Source: Paraburkholderia sp. LEh10 (GTDB lineage Bacteria; Pseudomonadota; Gammaproteobacteria; Burkholderiales; Burkholderiaceae). Taken from it: a stretch of DNA of 64,000 nucleotides. Positions 48,881 through 58,992 of the stretch are shown one piece after another. The translations under genes were made by a program, and so were the position numbers. A model generated the notes under the pieces. The model worked only from the letters and a program-made list of their open reading frames with translations, was not told the DNA's origin and did not search any database. The DNA lies in the NCBI RefSeq assembly GCF_017814945.1, contig NZ_JAGIPX010000003.1:186001-250000 (forward strand), written 5' to 3'. How positions within the stretch are numbered: the first letter of the stretch is position 1; each line of letters begins with the position of its first letter.

Positions 48881-49447
48881 ATGTCCAACGCGCCTGCGAA
48901 CAAGCCATTCGATCCGGCCGAATACATCAACAGCCAGATCCGCACGGTGCCCGACTGGCCGCAGGCCGGCGTGAAGTTTCGCGACATCACGCCGCTTTTG
49001 CAAAACCCGAAGACGCTGCGCGTGCTGATCGATCTGTTCGTGCAGCGCTATATCGACAAGAAGCTCGACTATGTCGCGGGACTCGATGCGCGCGGCTTCA
49101 TCATCGGGCCGGTCATCGCATACGAGCTGAACCTCGGCTTCATTCCGATCCGCAAGATCGGCAAGCTGCCGTATAAGACGGTGTCCGAATCATACGAGCT
49201 CGAATACGGCTCCGCGACCGTCGAGATTCACGAAGACGCGTGCAAGCCGGGCGACCGCGTCGTCATCATCGACGATCTGATCGCGACGGGCGGCACGATG
49301 ATGGCAGGCAAAAAGCTGCTCGAGCGTCTCGGCGCGACGGTGCTTGAAGGCGCGGCCATCATCGACCTGCCCGAACTCGGCGGCTCGAAGCTGCTGCGCG
49401 AAGCGGGCCTGCCGCTTTTCACCGTCACGACCTTCGGCGGCCACTGA
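48881..49447 (+). CDS. apt: Adenine phosphoribosyltransferase
   Basis: The 188-residue enzyme has [40 protein letters not shown] (as VAGLDARGF), KIGKLPYKT and the PRPP loop [17 protein letters not shown]. It salvages adenine to AMP with PRPP. The ATG at 48881 has GGAG five bases upstream; a longer frame and an ATG at 48839 exist, but the family start is MSNAPAN-like. Confidence 0.95.
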   Translation: MSNAPANKPFDPAEYINSQIRTVPDWPQAGVKFRDITPLLQNPKTLRVLIDLFVQRYIDKKLDYVAGLDARGFIIGPVIAYELNLGFIPIRKIGKLPYKTVSESYELEYGSATVEIHEDACKPGDRVVIIDDLIATGGTMMAGKKLLERLGATVLEGAAIIDLPELGGSKLLREAGLPLFTVTTFGGH

Positions 49448-49472
49448 TTTCACCACACGGAGCCTCTACCCG

Positions 49473-50087
49473 ATGCCCAACTTCATGCTCTTTCTCGCGA
49501 CGTCGATAGCGATCACGTTCGCGCCCGGTCCCGACAATCTGCAAGTTCTCGCGCGCGGCATCTCGCAAGGACGCGCCGCGGGCTTCGTCGCCGCGCTCGG
49601 CTTCGCGGCGGGCATCTCGTTTCACACGACGCTTGCCGCGCTCGGCGTCGCCGCCGTGCTGCGTTCGTCGCCCGTCGCGTTCGAAGTCATCAAGCTCGCG
49701 GGCGCGGCGTATCTGATCTGGATCGGCATCAAGGCGCTGCGCAGCAAAGGCCTCGCGACGGCGCACGAGCGCGCGCCGCAGCCGCTCGCATCGATCTTCC
49801 GGCAGAGCGTGATCGGCAACATGCTCAATCCGAAGGTGACGTTGTTCTTCGTCGTGTTTCTGCCGCAATTCGTCGACCCGCATGGCGCGCAGAGCGTCAC
49901 GCTGCAAATGCTCGAACTGGGGGCGCTGTTCATGCTGCAAACGGTCGCCGTGTTTTCGCTGTTCGGCGTGTGCGCGGGCATGATCGGCGGCTGGCTGAAG
50001 CGTCGTCCGCGCGCGGGCGTGTGGCTCGACCGGCTGGCGGGCACGACCTTCATCGCGATCGGCATCCGCGTCGCGTTGCGCGACTGA
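49473..50087 (+). CDS. LysE family amino-acid exporter
   Basis: The 204-residue protein has about six hydrophobic segments and the RhtB/LysE start FMLFLATSIAITFAPGPDNL, GISQGRAAGFVAALGFAAGI and the NMLNPKVTLFFVVFLPQFVD motif. Members export amino acids or derivatives such as homoserine lactones; the substrate is unknown. It follows apt by 25 bp and may be cotranscribed. Confidence 0.92.
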   Translation: MPNFMLFLATSIAITFAPGPDNLQVLARGISQGRAAGFVAALGFAAGISFHTTLAALGVAAVLRSSPVAFEVIKLAGAAYLIWIGIKALRSKGLATAHERAPQPLASIFRQSVIGNMLNPKVTLFFVVFLPQFVDPHGAQSVTLQMLELGALFMLQTVAVFSLFGVCAGMIGGWLKRRPRAGVWLDRLAGTTFIAIGIRVALRD

Positions 50088-50152
50088 TTCATCGCGCCCC
50101 GCGCGCGCAGTGCGGGGCGTCACGTTTTCGCATCACGCTGTCGGGAGTGTTC

Positions 50153-51013
50153 ATGTCTTTGCCTTGCATCGTCGCCGCGCGCCGTTTCGATCCCGCGCTC
50201 CATCTGCCGTTCATGATCGGCGCGGAACGCGTCGGCTGGATTCGTGCGAGCGATATGCCGCTGCTTGTGCGCTGGCCCGACGTATTCGATATCGATGCAC
50301 GCGGCGTGAGGTTGTCGCCGCGCTTCGATACCGTCGATCTGCGCAGCGCCGCGCTCGGCGTGGTGATCGGCGCGCTTGCCGCGGACGGCCGCATTCCCGG
50401 CTGGCGCGACGAAACCTACGCGATCCGCAATGCGTTCGATGCGCCGCCGCTCGCGTATATCGAACGCGCGGCGTCACGCTTTTTCGGCACGATGACGTAC
50501 GCGGTGCATTTGAACGGCGTCGTAGAATATGCAGAGTCTGCGTCACGCGGCGCGCCGCAGTTGTGGATCGCGCGTCGCAGCGAGACGAAGGCGACCGATC
50601 CCGGCATGCTCGACAATGTCGTCGCGGGCGGCATCGGCTGGGGTTTCAGTCTTGCCGATACGATCATCAAGGAGTGCTGGGAAGAAGCGGGCATTCCGGA
50701 AGAAATCGCCGCGCATGCGGTCGCGGGGCGCACAGCACATGTGCTGCAATCGCTGCCGGAAGGCACGCAGGCCGAGCAGATTTTCATCTACGATCTGGCG
50801 CTGCCCGAAGACTTCGCGCCGCGCAATCAGGACGGCGAAGTCGGCGAACATCGGCTGGCGCGTATCGAAGATGTCGCGCAATGGATCGAAGACGGCGCGA
50901 TGACAGTCGATGCGAGCCTCGCGACGCTCGACTGCCTGCTGCGCCGACGCTGGATCGACGAAGACGCATGCGCGGGCATCGACGCGCTGTTCGCGCCGCC
51001 CGTGTTCGCGTGA
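50153..51013 (+). CDS. DUF4743/Nudix hydrolase family protein
   Basis: The 286-residue protein has an N-terminal DUF4743 region (about 10-115; FMIGAERVGWI, YIERAASRFFGTMTYAVHLNG) and a Nudix domain (about 120-250). The Nudix box is altered: GGIGWGFSLADTIIKECWEE has the KE-x-x-EE end but no Glu at the usual upstream position. Domain order resembles the N-terminal part of fungal Tnr3 (thiamine pyrophosphokinase family), which hydrolyses oxidised thiamine diphosphates; that link is by family only. The gene lies between a LysE exporter and purU. Confidence 0.82.
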   Translation: MSLPCIVAARRFDPALHLPFMIGAERVGWIRASDMPLLVRWPDVFDIDARGVRLSPRFDTVDLRSAALGVVIGALAADGRIPGWRDETYAIRNAFDAPPLAYIERAASRFFGTMTYAVHLNGVVEYAESASRGAPQLWIARRSETKATDPGMLDNVVAGGIGWGFSLADTIIKECWEEAGIPEEIAAHAVAGRTAHVLQSLPEGTQAEQIFIYDLALPEDFAPRNQDGEVGEHRLARIEDVAQWIEDGAMTVDASLATLDCLLRRRWIDEDACAGIDALFAPPVFA

Positions 51014-51088
51014 CGAATGGCGGCGCGCCTGTAGCACGGCATCACACGCTCTACGAAACACGCACTGAAGAAGGGAGTCACCGAGGTC

Positions 51089-51952
51089 ATGTCGACCGAA
51101 CACAGCTTTATCCTCAAACTGTCGTGCGCCGACCGGCCCGGCATCGTTCATGCCGTTTCGGGCTTTCTGTTCGAGCGCGGCAGCAACATCCTCGACTCCG
51201 CGCAGTTCGGCGACAGCCACACGGGTGAGTTTTTCATGCGCGTCCACTTCCAGCAGGTGGGCGGCGATCCTGGCCTCGAAGCGCTGCGCGCGGCGTTCGC
51301 GACGCTCGCCGAACAATTCGGCATGCGTTGGGAACTGCACGACGCAAACGTGAAGCCGCGCGTCGTGATCATGGTGTCGAAGATCGGCCACTGCCTGAAC
51401 GATTTGCTGTTCCGCTATCGCACGGGGCAACTGAACATCGAGATTCCCGCGATCATCTCGAACCACAAGGAGTTCTATCAGCTCGCCGCGAGCTACGACA
51501 TTCCGTTCCATCATTTCCCGCTGACGTCGAAGGACACGAAGGCGCAGCAGGAAGCGCGGGTGCTCGAAGTGATCGACGAATGCAAGGCTGACCTCGTCGT
51601 GCTCGCGCGCTACATGCAGATTCTGTCGCCGCAATTGTGCGACCAGCTTGCCGGCCGCGCGATCAACATCCATCACTCGTTCCTGCCGAGCTTCAAGGGT
51701 GCGAAGCCGTACTACCAGGCGTTCGACCGCGGCGTGAAGCTGATCGGCGCAACGGCGCATTACGTGACAACGGATCTCGACGAAGGCCCGATCATCGAGC
51801 AGGAAGTGGAGCGCGTCGATCACAGCATGACGCCGGATCAATTGACGGCGATTGGCCGCGATGTCGAATGTGTGACGCTTGCGCGCGCCGTGAAGTGGCA
51901 CGTCGAGCACCGTATCGTGCTGAACGGCAGCAAGACGGTGGTGTTCCGCTGA
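51089..51952 (+). CDS. purU: Formyltetrahydrofolate deformylase
   Basis: The 287-residue enzyme has an N-terminal ACT domain (about 1-85; LKLSCADRPGIVHAVSGFLF) and a formyl-transferase-like catalytic domain with VIMVSKIGHCLNDLLFR, NIHHSFLPSFKGAKPYYQAF (catalytic histidine) and TTDLDEGPIIEQEV (aspartate). It hydrolyses 10-formyl-THF to formate and THF, balancing one-carbon pools. GGAG-like AAGGGAG lies about 11 bases upstream of the ATG at 51089. Confidence 0.96.
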   Translation: MSTEHSFILKLSCADRPGIVHAVSGFLFERGSNILDSAQFGDSHTGEFFMRVHFQQVGGDPGLEALRAAFATLAEQFGMRWELHDANVKPRVVIMVSKIGHCLNDLLFRYRTGQLNIEIPAIISNHKEFYQLAASYDIPFHHFPLTSKDTKAQQEARVLEVIDECKADLVVLARYMQILSPQLCDQLAGRAINIHHSFLPSFKGAKPYYQAFDRGVKLIGATAHYVTTDLDEGPIIEQEVERVDHSMTPDQLTAIGRDVECVTLARAVKWHVEHRIVLNGSKTVVFR

Positions 51953-51970
51953 TTCGTCTTCGTTGATGTG

Positions 51971-52008
51971 AAACCGGCGCGGGCCTTGACTGGCCGCGCC
52001 GGTTTTTT
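51971..52008 (+). terminator. Intrinsic terminator after purU
   Basis: AAACCGGCGCGG and CCGCGCCGGTTTTTT form a long GC-rich stem with a T run. It lies 18 nt past the purU stop and reads mostly into the convergent PepSY remnant's end. Confidence 0.85.
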
Positions 52009-52258
52009 ATTGCGAAGCCGCGCTTTCCGTTTGCGTCCCGACGACGCGTGCAGCCGGCTTGCGCGTGCTCGTCGCATGGCGGCGCGCATTCAGCTTCTTG
52101 AGCCAGATCAGCAGGCCCGTCACGCTCAGCATGGCCACCATCACGCCGACGCAACTGATCACGATGCGTCCGCCCGTGCCGAGGATGCGCCCTGCGCCTG
52201 CATGAAGAGGTCGCCCGCCGTTCCCCGGCCAGGAGCCTGCGCGCCGAATGACGGACAT
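52007..52258 (-). pseudogene. Remnant of a PepSY-domain membrane protein (C-terminal end only)
   Basis: An 83-codon frame encodes only what looks like the last part of a PepSY_TM protein: the phrase RPLHAGAGRILGTGGRIVISC and the final membrane helix VMVAMLSVTGLLIWLKK, then a basic tail. Intact relatives have about 350-500 residues and usually accompany TonB-dependent siderophore receptors. The first codons (MSVIRRAGSW) look unlike a family start, so an internal deletion is likely. A Fur-like box lies just upstream. It could still be expressed as a one-helix protein. Confidence 0.55.
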
Positions 52259-52274
52259 GATGGCGTATCTACTT

Positions 52275-52295
52275 GCGAATAAGAACGATTCCCAT
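52275..52295. promoter_or_regulatory. Fur-like box upstream of the PepSY remnant
   Basis: GCGAATAAGAACGATTCCCA resembles proteobacterial Fur boxes of the form GCAAATAAGAATCATT followed by a CNCAT-type end. It lies 17-37 bp upstream of the remnant's ATG. The match is by eye. Confidence 0.45.
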
Positions 52296-52448
52296 CTTAT
52301 GGGGTGGCGCGGTTATCGCAAGCGTTGAGTCAGCGCCGGTAAGCCGGATTTGCGGGAAGACGGCGGCTCGCGGGGCGATCGGTAGATGGAAGCCGTTTTG
52401 CCCGATTGCGACAAAACGTCGCATCACCGATATGTCAACGGCGAAACA

Positions 52449-52473
52449 AGGGCGGCCTGCCTGGCCGCCCCTT
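52449..52473 (-). terminator. Hairpin terminator after the AI-2E family gene
   Basis: GGGCGGCC-TGCCT-GGCCGCCC forms a perfect 8-bp stem, followed on the minus strand by TTGTTT. It lies about 30 nt past the permease stop. Confidence 0.65.
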
Positions 52474-52502
52474 CGCGTGCGTGACTGACTTCCCGGAGAC
52501 AG

Positions 52503-53591
52503 TCACACGAGCCGCAAGTAAATCAGTTCCCGTTTGATGTACGCGTAGAAAATCGGCGCGGCGATCACGCCCGGAATGCCGAACGCCGCCTCCATGACGA
52601 GCATCGCGATCAGCAGCTCCCAGGCGCGCGCCTCGATCTGTCCGCCGATAATGCGCGCGTTCAGGAAGTACTCGAGCTTGTGGATCAGTATCAGGAACAC
52701 GAGCGCCGTCACGGCGGCGGGAAAGCTCACCGATAACGCCACGGCGACGATCAGCGTATTCGAGATCAGGTTGCCGATCACAGGCAGCAGCCCCACGATA
52801 AACGTGATGATGACGAGGGTCTTCGCCATCGGCAGCGGCGCGTGAAAGAGCGGCAGCAGCAACAGCAGGAAGATGCCGGTGAACACCGTGTTGATCGCCG
52901 AGATCTTCACCTGCGCGAAGACGATGCGGCGGAACGCATCGGCAAAACGGCTGACGCGCGTGATGAACGCCGTCGACAGCGGCAGCCGCTGCATATGCTT
53001 CTGCGCACCGACCGCGATGATCGCGCCGATGATCATGCCGATCAGCACATGCGTGAAGATGCGCGCCGCGTTCTTGCCGCCTTGCGAGAGCGTGCCCGCG
53101 TGCGTTTGCATCAGCACGGCGGCCTTTTCCTTCATCTGTTCTGTGGAGACAGGCAGGTTTTGCGCGATGAATTGCGGCAGCCGGCCGCGCGCCTGGTCGA
53201 TCAGCGCCATCGCCTGGTCGAGCAGCTTCTGGACGCTCGGCACGTCGCGCTCGAAATGATCGATGACGGCGATGGTGAAGCCCGCCAGCACGCCGACGAT
53301 CACGGCGGACAGGATCACCACCGCGAGCCAGCGTGCCCGGCCGCTCGACATGTGCTTTTCGATGCGCGGCGCGAGGATATGCACAAGCTGGAACACAAGC
53401 ATGCCGGCGAGCAGCGCGCCCAGCAGCTTCAGTTCGAGCACCGCCCACATCGCGAGCAGCGCCACGATATAGCTGCCGATTTCGACCGCCGACAGCTTCG
53501 GCAGGCTCATGTCGCTGGTCAGCCTGACCGGGCGAGGGCGCAGATCCTGCACCTGCCCGCTGTCGTCGCGGGCCTGATTACGCTTGGCCAT
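52503..53591 (-). CDS. AI-2E family transporter (PerM/YhhT type)
   Basis: The 362-residue protein has the AI-2E_transport pattern: two N-terminal helices (SYIVALLAMWAVLELKLLGA; LAGMLVFQLVHIL), a third (WLAVVILSAVIVGVLAGF), a long soluble middle part (about 110-190), and five C-terminal helices with LLPVIGNLISNTLI and GQIEARAWELLIAML. Members include TqsA and PerM-like permeases; many do not export AI-2, so the substrate is open. It lies directly downstream of uvrA (21 bp) on the same strand. Confidence 0.9.
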   Translation of the reverse strand: MAKRNQARDDSGQVQDLRPRPVRLTSDMSLPKLSAVEIGSYIVALLAMWAVLELKLLGALLAGMLVFQLVHILAPRIEKHMSSGRARWLAVVILSAVIVGVLAGFTIAVIDHFERDVPSVQKLLDQAMALIDQARGRLPQFIAQNLPVSTEQMKEKAAVLMQTHAGTLSQGGKNAARIFTHVLIGMIIGAIIAVGAQKHMQRLPLSTAFITRVSRFADAFRRIVFAQVKISAINTVFTGIFLLLLLPLFHAPLPMAKTLVIITFIVGLLPVIGNLISNTLIVAVALSVSFPAAVTALVFLILIHKLEYFLNARIIGGQIEARAWELLIAMLVMEAAFGIPGVIAAPIFYAYIKRELIYLRLV

Positions 53592-53612
53592 GGCTATCTA
53601 TAGTCTCCAACC

Positions 53613-56600
53613 TCAGGTTTTCACGCCCGGTTTGCCGGCCTTCGCCGGCGCTTTTTCCGACGCCTTCGTCGATGCTTTGACGGATTTTGCCACCGGCTTC
53701 GTCGCCGATTTCGAAGTCGATTTGGGTGCATCGGCCGCGACGGCCTTTTTCAGCCTTGCCGGTTTTACGGCAGGATTCACGGATTCTGCAGCCTCGCCGC
53801 TCACGCTCTTCCCGGCCTCGACGTCCGGCTGTTCCCCGGACGCCTGCTCCGCGTTCTGCGCCACGGCTTGCGCTTCCTGCATGACTGATGCATCCGACAT
53901 GCCGCGCGCCAACAGCGGCGCCAGATAACGTCCGGTAAAACTTGCCTTCGAGTTTGCGATCTGCTCCGGCGTGCCCTGCGCGATGATCTGGCCGCCGCCG
54001 GCGCCGCCTTCGGGACCGAGATCGATCACCCAGTCGGCTGTTTTTATCACATCGAGATTATGCTCGATGATGACAACCGTATTTCCTTGATCCCGCAACC
54101 GGTGAATCACTTCGAGCAGCAGCGCGATATCGTGGAAGTGCAGCCCCGTGGTCGGCTCGTCGAGGATGTACAGCGTGCGACCCGTATCGCGCTTGCTCAG
54201 TTCCAGCGACAGCTTCACGCGTTGCGCCTCGCCGCCCGACAGCGTGGTCGCCGACTGGCCGAGCCGGATATAGCCGAGGCCCACGTCGAGCAGCGTCTTC
54301 AGCTTGCGCGCGACGACGGGCACGGCCTTGAAGAAGTCGTACGCGTGTTCGACCGTCATCTCCAGCACTTCGCTGATGTTCTGGCCTTTGTACAGAATGT
54401 CGAGCGTTTCGCGGTTGTAGCGCTTGCCGTGACAGACATCGCACGGCACGTAGACGTCCGGCAGAAAGTGCATCTCGACCTTCAGCACGCCGTCGCCCTG
54501 ACACGATTCGCAGCGCCCGCCCTTCACGTTGAACGAGAAGCGGCCCGGATCGTAGCCGCGTTCTTTGGCGGCGGGCACGCCCGCGAACAGTTCGCGGATC
54601 GGCGTGAACACGCCCGTGTAGGTGGCGGGATTCGAGCGCGGCGTGCGGCCGATCGGCGACTGGTCGACGTTGATGACCTTGTCGAAATGCTCGAGGCCTT
54701 CGATCGCCTCGAACGGCGAAGGCTCCGCGGACGAGCCGTACAGGTGTTGCGCGACCGCGTGATACAGCGTGTCGTTGATCAGCGTCGACTTGCCTGAGCC
54801 CGACACGCCCGTCACGCAGGTCAGCAGACCGACGGGCAGATCGAGCGTCACGTGCTTCAGGTTGTTGCCGTAAGCCTCGAGGATGCGCAAATGACGCTCG
54901 TCGGCCTGCTTGCGGTCATCGGGGAATTCGATGCGGCGCGTGCCCGCCAGATACTGGCCCGTCATCGACGCGGGATCGGCTTGCACCTCGACGGGCGTGC
55001 CTTCGGCGATCACCATGCCGCCGTGCTCGCCCGCGCCCGGCCCCATATCGACGACGTAATCGGCCATGCGGATCATGTCTTCGTCGTGCTCGACGACGAT
55101 CACGGAGTTGCCGAGATCGCGCAGATGCTTGAGCGTGGAAATGAGGCGGTCGTTGTCGCGCTGATGCAGGCCGATCGACGGTTCGTCGAGCACATACATC
55201 ACGCCCGTGAGCCCCGAGCCGATCTGCGACGCGAGGCGGATGCGCTGCGCCTCGCCGCCCGACAGCGTTTCGGCGCTGCGCTCCAGTGACAGATAGTCGA
55301 GCCCGACGTTATTCAGGAACATCAGACGCGCGACGATTTCCTTGATGACCTTGTCGGCGATTTCGCGCTTCGCGCCTTCGAGACGCAGCGTCTGGAAGTA
55401 GCCGAGCGTGTCGCGCAGCGGCCAGCCGCTGATTTCATAGATGCCGCGCGCATCCTTCTCCACGCCAATGCGCACGAAACGCGCTTCGCGGCGCAAACGC
55501 GTGCCTTCGCACGACGGGCACGCCTGGTTGTTCTGGTACTTCGCGAGTTCCTCGCGAACCGCGACGGAATCGGTCTCGCGATAACGCCGCTCCAGATTCG
55601 GAATGATCCCTTCGAACACATGCTCGCGCACGGAAGTCCGGCCGCGCTCGTTGATGTACGAGAACGGCACCGTCTGCTTGCCGGAGCCGTACAGCAGGAT
55701 GTGGCGCACCTTTTCGGGCAGGTCTTCGAACGCGGTGTCGATGTCGAATTCGTAGAACGCCGCGAGGCTTTGCAGCATCTGGAAGTAGAACTGGTTGCGC
55801 CGGTCCCAGCCCTTCACCGCGCCCGCCGCGAGCGACAGCGACGGATGCGCGACCACCCGCTTCGGATCGAAGAACGTGATCTGGCCGAGGCCATCGCACT
55901 CCGGGCACGCGCCCATCGGGTTGTTGAACGAGAAGAGGCGCGGCTCCAGTTCCTGCAACGAATACGAGCAGATCGGACACGCGAACTTCGAACTGAACAG
56001 GTGCTCTTTGTCCGTGTCCATTTCGAGCGCGATCGCGCGGCCGTCTGCGAGGCGCAGCGCCGTTTCGAACGATTCGGCGAGCCGCTGCTTCGCGTCCGCG
56101 CGCACCTTCAGACGGTCGACGACGACGTCGATGGTGTGCTTGTCGTTCTTTTTCAGCTGCGGCAGCGAGTCCACTTCGTAGATCTTCGCGACGCCTTCGT
56201 TCGCGGTGCCGCCGCCCGAGCGCACGCGAAACCGGATGAAGCCTTGCGCCTGCATATCTTCGAACAGTTCGGTGTGCTCGCCCTTGCGGTTCGCGACGAC
56301 GGGCGCGAGGATCATCAGCTTCGTGTCCTCCGGCAGCGCGAGCGCGGCGTCCACCATCTGCGAGACGCTTTGCGCCTGCAGCGGAATTTCGTGGTCCGGG
56401 CAGTAAGGCGTGCCGACACGTGCGTAAAGTAGCCGCAGGTAGTCGTGGATTTCGGTGACGGTGCCGACCGTCGAGCGCGGGTTGTGCGAGGTCGCCTTCT
56501 GCTCGATGGAAATGGCGGGCGACAGACCCTCGATCAGATCGACGTCGGGCTTTTCCATCAACTGCAAAAATTGCCGCGCATACGCGGACAGGCTCTCCAC

Positions 56601-56759
56601 ATAGCGGCGCTGGCCTTCGGCATAGAGCGTGTCGAAGGCGAGTGACGATTTGCCCGAGCCGGACAGGCCGGTAATCACGACCAGCTTGTGACGCGGCAAG
56701 TCGAGATTGACGTTCTTCAGGTTGTGGGTCCGAGCCCCACGGATACGGATTTGTTCCAT
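53613..56759 (-). CDS. uvrA: Excinuclease ABC subunit A with a Lys/Ala-rich C-terminal tail
   Basis: The 1048-residue protein has both ABC modules: Walker [21 protein letters not shown] (about 33) and [15 protein letters not shown] (about 650), signatures [16 protein letters not shown] and [16 protein letters not shown], Walker [15 protein letters not shown] and [14 protein letters not shown], and the zinc fingers (CPICSY...[12 protein letters not shown]...CDVC). It finds bulky lesions with UvrB. E. coli UvrA ends near position 940; here about 96 extra residues follow, acidic first and then rich in Lys, Ala, Ser and Pro, like histone H1 tails. No LexA box was found upstream. Confidence 0.97.
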   Translation of the reverse strand: MEQIRIRGARTHNLKNVNLDLPRHKLVVITGLSGSGKSSLAFDTLYAEGQRRYVESLSAYARQFLQLMEKPDVDLIEGLSPAISIEQKATSHNPRSTVGTVTEIHDYLRLLYARVGTPYCPDHEIPLQAQSVSQMVDAALALPEDTKLMILAPVVANRKGEHTELFEDMQAQGFIRFRVRSGGGTANEGVAKIYEVDSLPQLKKNDKHTIDVVVDRLKVRADAKQRLAESFETALRLADGRAIALEMDTDKEHLFSSKFACPICSYSLQELEPRLFSFNNPMGACPECDGLGQITFFDPKRVVAHPSLSLAAGAVKGWDRRNQFYFQMLQSLAAFYEFDIDTAFEDLPEKVRHILLYGSGKQTVPFSYINERGRTSVREHVFEGIIPNLERRYRETDSVAVREELAKYQNNQACPSCEGTRLRREARFVRIGVEKDARGIYEISGWPLRDTLGYFQTLRLEGAKREIADKVIKEIVARLMFLNNVGLDYLSLERSAETLSGGEAQRIRLASQIGSGLTGVMYVLDEPSIGLHQRDNDRLISTLKHLRDLGNSVIVVEHDEDMIRMADYVVDMGPGAGEHGGMVIAEGTPVEVQADPASMTGQYLAGTRRIEFPDDRKQADERHLRILEAYGNNLKHVTLDLPVGLLTCVTGVSGSGKSTLINDTLYHAVAQHLYGSSAEPSPFEAIEGLEHFDKVINVDQSPIGRTPRSNPATYTGVFTPIRELFAGVPAAKERGYDPGRFSFNVKGGRCESCQGDGVLKVEMHFLPDVYVPCDVCHGKRYNRETLDILYKGQNISEVLEMTVEHAYDFFKAVPVVARKLKTLLDVGLGYIRLGQSATTLSGGEAQRVKLSLELSKRDTGRTLYILDEPTTGLHFHDIALLLEVIHRLRDQGNTVVIIEHNLDVIKTADWVIDLGPEGGAGGGQIIAQGTPEQIANSKASFTGRYLAPLLARGMSDASVMQEAQAVAQNAEQASGEQPDVEAGKSVSGEAAESVNPAVKPARLKKAVAADAPKSTSKSATKPVAKSVKASTKASEKAPAKAGKPGVKT

Positions 56760-57031
56760 GAACCGGCGGGAAGAGGGGAAGGCTAAACCTGCTACTATAA
56801 CGACTTTTCCAGACCGCCGTTACGGCTTCCTGACAGCGCGTAAACGGTCTGCTGACAGAGACGAAAGCGTCGTTTTTTGCGGGTCCGGCGTCGCGGCGAA
56901 TAGCCCGTAATTGAGGGCGCCTCTCGTCGTCTGCAAGGCAGACGGCGCCGGCGCAAGCACGGCGGGCATCGCAAGCCGCGCATGCAGGGCTCCGAGCGAT
57001 CCGCCGGCCGTTCATTCGAAAATCGTTCCCG

Positions 57032-58219
57032 ATGTCCAATCCGTCTGCCACTTCTTCACGCATGAGCGCGCCTGAACTGCGCGCGACCGTGTCGCTCGCT
57101 GCGATCTTTGCGCTGCGCATGCTGGGGCTGTTCATGATCATGCCCGTCTTCTCGATCTACGCGAAGACGATTCCGGGCGGCGACAACGTGCTGCTGGTCG
57201 GCATCGCGCTCGGCGCGTACGGCGTGACGCAATCGCTGCTCTACATTTTCTACGGCTGGGTTTCGGACATGGTCGGCCGCAAGCCCGTCATTGCGATGGG
57301 GCTGCTGATCTTCGCGCTCGGCAGCTTCGTCGCCGCGGCCGCGCACGACATGACGTGGATCATCGTCGGCCGCGTGATTCAGGGCATGGGCGCGGTGTCG
57401 TCGGCGGTGATCGCGTTCATCGCGGACCTGACGGCGGAAGAGCATCGCACGAAGGCGATGGCGATGGTGGGCGGCTCGATCGGCGTGTCGTTCGCGGTGG
57501 CGATCGTCGGCGCGCCGATCGTGTTCCATTGGGTCGGCATGAGCGGTCTGTTCGCGCTCGTCGGCATCTTCTCGATTCTCGCGATCGGCGTCGTGCTGTG
57601 GATCGTGCCCGATGCGCCGAAGCCCATGCACGTGCCCGCGCCGTTCCACGAAGTCCTGCATAACAAGGAGCTGCTGCGCCTGAACTTCGGCGTGCTGGTG
57701 CTGCATGCGACCCAGACGGCGCTTTTCCTCGTCGTGCCGCGCATCCTCGAAGCGGGCGGATTGCCCGTCGCGTCGCACTGGAAGATCTACCTGCCCGTGA
57801 TGGGGCTCGCGTTCGTGATGATGGTTCCCGCGATCATCGCGGCCGAAAAGCGCGGCAAGATGAAGGCGGTGGTGCTGGGTGCGATTGGTCTTATCCTGAT
57901 CGGCCAGTTACTGTTGGGCGCCGCACCGCATACCATTCTGACTGTGGCGGCGATCCTGTTCGTCTATTTTCTCGGCTTCAATATTCTCGAGGCTTCGCAG
58001 CCGTCGCTGGTGTCGAAGCTGGCGCCGGGCAACCGCAAGGGCGCGGCGGCGGGCGTCTACAACACGACGCAGTCGATCGGTCTTGCAATGGGCGGCGTGA
58101 TCGGCGGCTGGCTGCTGAAAGTGGATGGACAGAGCGCTGTGTTTTTTGCATGTTCGGGGCTCGTAGCTTGCTGGCTTATAATCGCCGCCAGCATGAAGCA
58201 GCCGCCGCGCAAAGCATAA
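57032..58219 (+). CDS. MFS transporter (YajR-like drug:proton antiporter family)
   Basis: The 395-residue protein has 12 predicted helices and MFS motif A between helices 2 and 3 (GWVSDMVGRKPVIAMG), with motif C-like GGSIGVSFAVAIVGAPIV in helix 5. The start ELRATVSLAAIFALRMLGLF resembles YajR-type transporters but the C-terminal YAM domain is absent. Substrate unknown. The gene lies between uvrA and ssb, a conserved arrangement in Burkholderiaceae. Confidence 0.9.
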   Translation: MSNPSATSSRMSAPELRATVSLAAIFALRMLGLFMIMPVFSIYAKTIPGGDNVLLVGIALGAYGVTQSLLYIFYGWVSDMVGRKPVIAMGLLIFALGSFVAAAAHDMTWIIVGRVIQGMGAVSSAVIAFIADLTAEEHRTKAMAMVGGSIGVSFAVAIVGAPIVFHWVGMSGLFALVGIFSILAIGVVLWIVPDAPKPMHVPAPFHEVLHNKELLRLNFGVLVLHATQTALFLVVPRILEAGGLPVASHWKIYLPVMGLAFVMMVPAIIAAEKRGKMKAVVLGAIGLILIGQLLLGAAPHTILTVAAILFVYFLGFNILEASQPSLVSKLAPGNRKGAAAGVYNTTQSIGLAMGGVIGGWLLKVDGQSAVFFACSGLVACWLIIAASMKQPPRKA

Positions 58220-58353
58220 TTTTTACGGTACGAATTTAAAGGCGGCGGTCAAACGGGGAGCGGGGCGGGCTTTCCGGTCACTGACACAGGCGGCCGTGGT
58301 GTAGCAAGCCAACGGTGCCGCGTCGCCGGAAACGGAATCAACAGGAGAAACTC

Positions 58354-58881
58354 ATGGCATCCGTGAACAAGGTCATTCTCGTCGGCAATCTGGGCGCCGA
58401 TCCGGAAGTCCGTTACCTTCCTAGCGGCGACGCAGTGGCGAACATCCGCCTTGCGACCACCGACCGCTACAAGGACAAGCAGACGGGCGAATTCAAGGAA
58501 ATGACCGAATGGCACCGCGTCTCGTTCTTCGGGCGCCTTGCCGAGATCGTGTCGGAGTATCTGAAGAAGGGCTCGTCGGTGTATATCGAAGGCCGCATCC
58601 GCACGCGCAAGTATCAGGCGCAGGACGGCACCGACCGTTACTCGACGGAAATCGTCGCTGACCAGATGCAGATGCTCGGCGGCCGAGGCGGCGCGGGTGG
58701 TGGTGGCGGTGGTGGCGGCGACGAAGGCGGCTACAGCCGTGGCGAATCGATGGAGCGCGGCGGCGGCCGCATGTCCGGCGGTGGCGGCCGTGTGGCGGGC
58801 GGCGGTGGCGGCGGTCAGAGCCGCCCGAGCGCGCCGGCTGGCGGCGGCTTCGATGAGATGGATGACGACATTCCGTTCTGA
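58354..58881 (+). CDS. ssb: Single-stranded DNA-binding protein
   Basis: The 175-residue protein has an OB fold (about 1-110: [56 protein letters not shown]), a Gly-rich linker (about 112-165) and the acidic tip [10 protein letters not shown], which binds partner repair and replication proteins. AGGAG lies six bases upstream of the ATG at 58354. Confidence 0.98.
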   Translation: MASVNKVILVGNLGADPEVRYLPSGDAVANIRLATTDRYKDKQTGEFKEMTEWHRVSFFGRLAEIVSEYLKKGSSVYIEGRIRTRKYQAQDGTDRYSTEIVADQMQMLGGRGGAGGGGGGGGDEGGYSRGESMERGGGRMSGGGGRVAGGGGGGQSRPSAPAGGGFDEMDDDIPF

Positions 58882-58909
58882 CGCTCCGTAACCGCAGAAG
58901 CTGAACACC

Positions 58910-58940
58910 AACCCCGCCTCCGTGCGGGGTTTTTGCTTTT
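58910..58940 (+). terminator. Intrinsic terminator after ssb
   Basis: ACCCCGC and GCGGGGT pair around a short loop and are followed by TTTTTGCTTTT. It begins about 30 nt past the ssb stop. Confidence 0.85.
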
Positions 58941-58992
58941 GCGCCACCGTTTCGTCATGCTGGCATCGGGCGGACGCAACCGGCCCCGTGTC

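Noticed and set aside
56760..57031. LexA (SOS) box between uvrA and the MFS gene
   Set aside because: No CTGT-N8-ACAG is present; the two CTGACAG words near 56830 and 56850 are direct repeats and not a palindrome.
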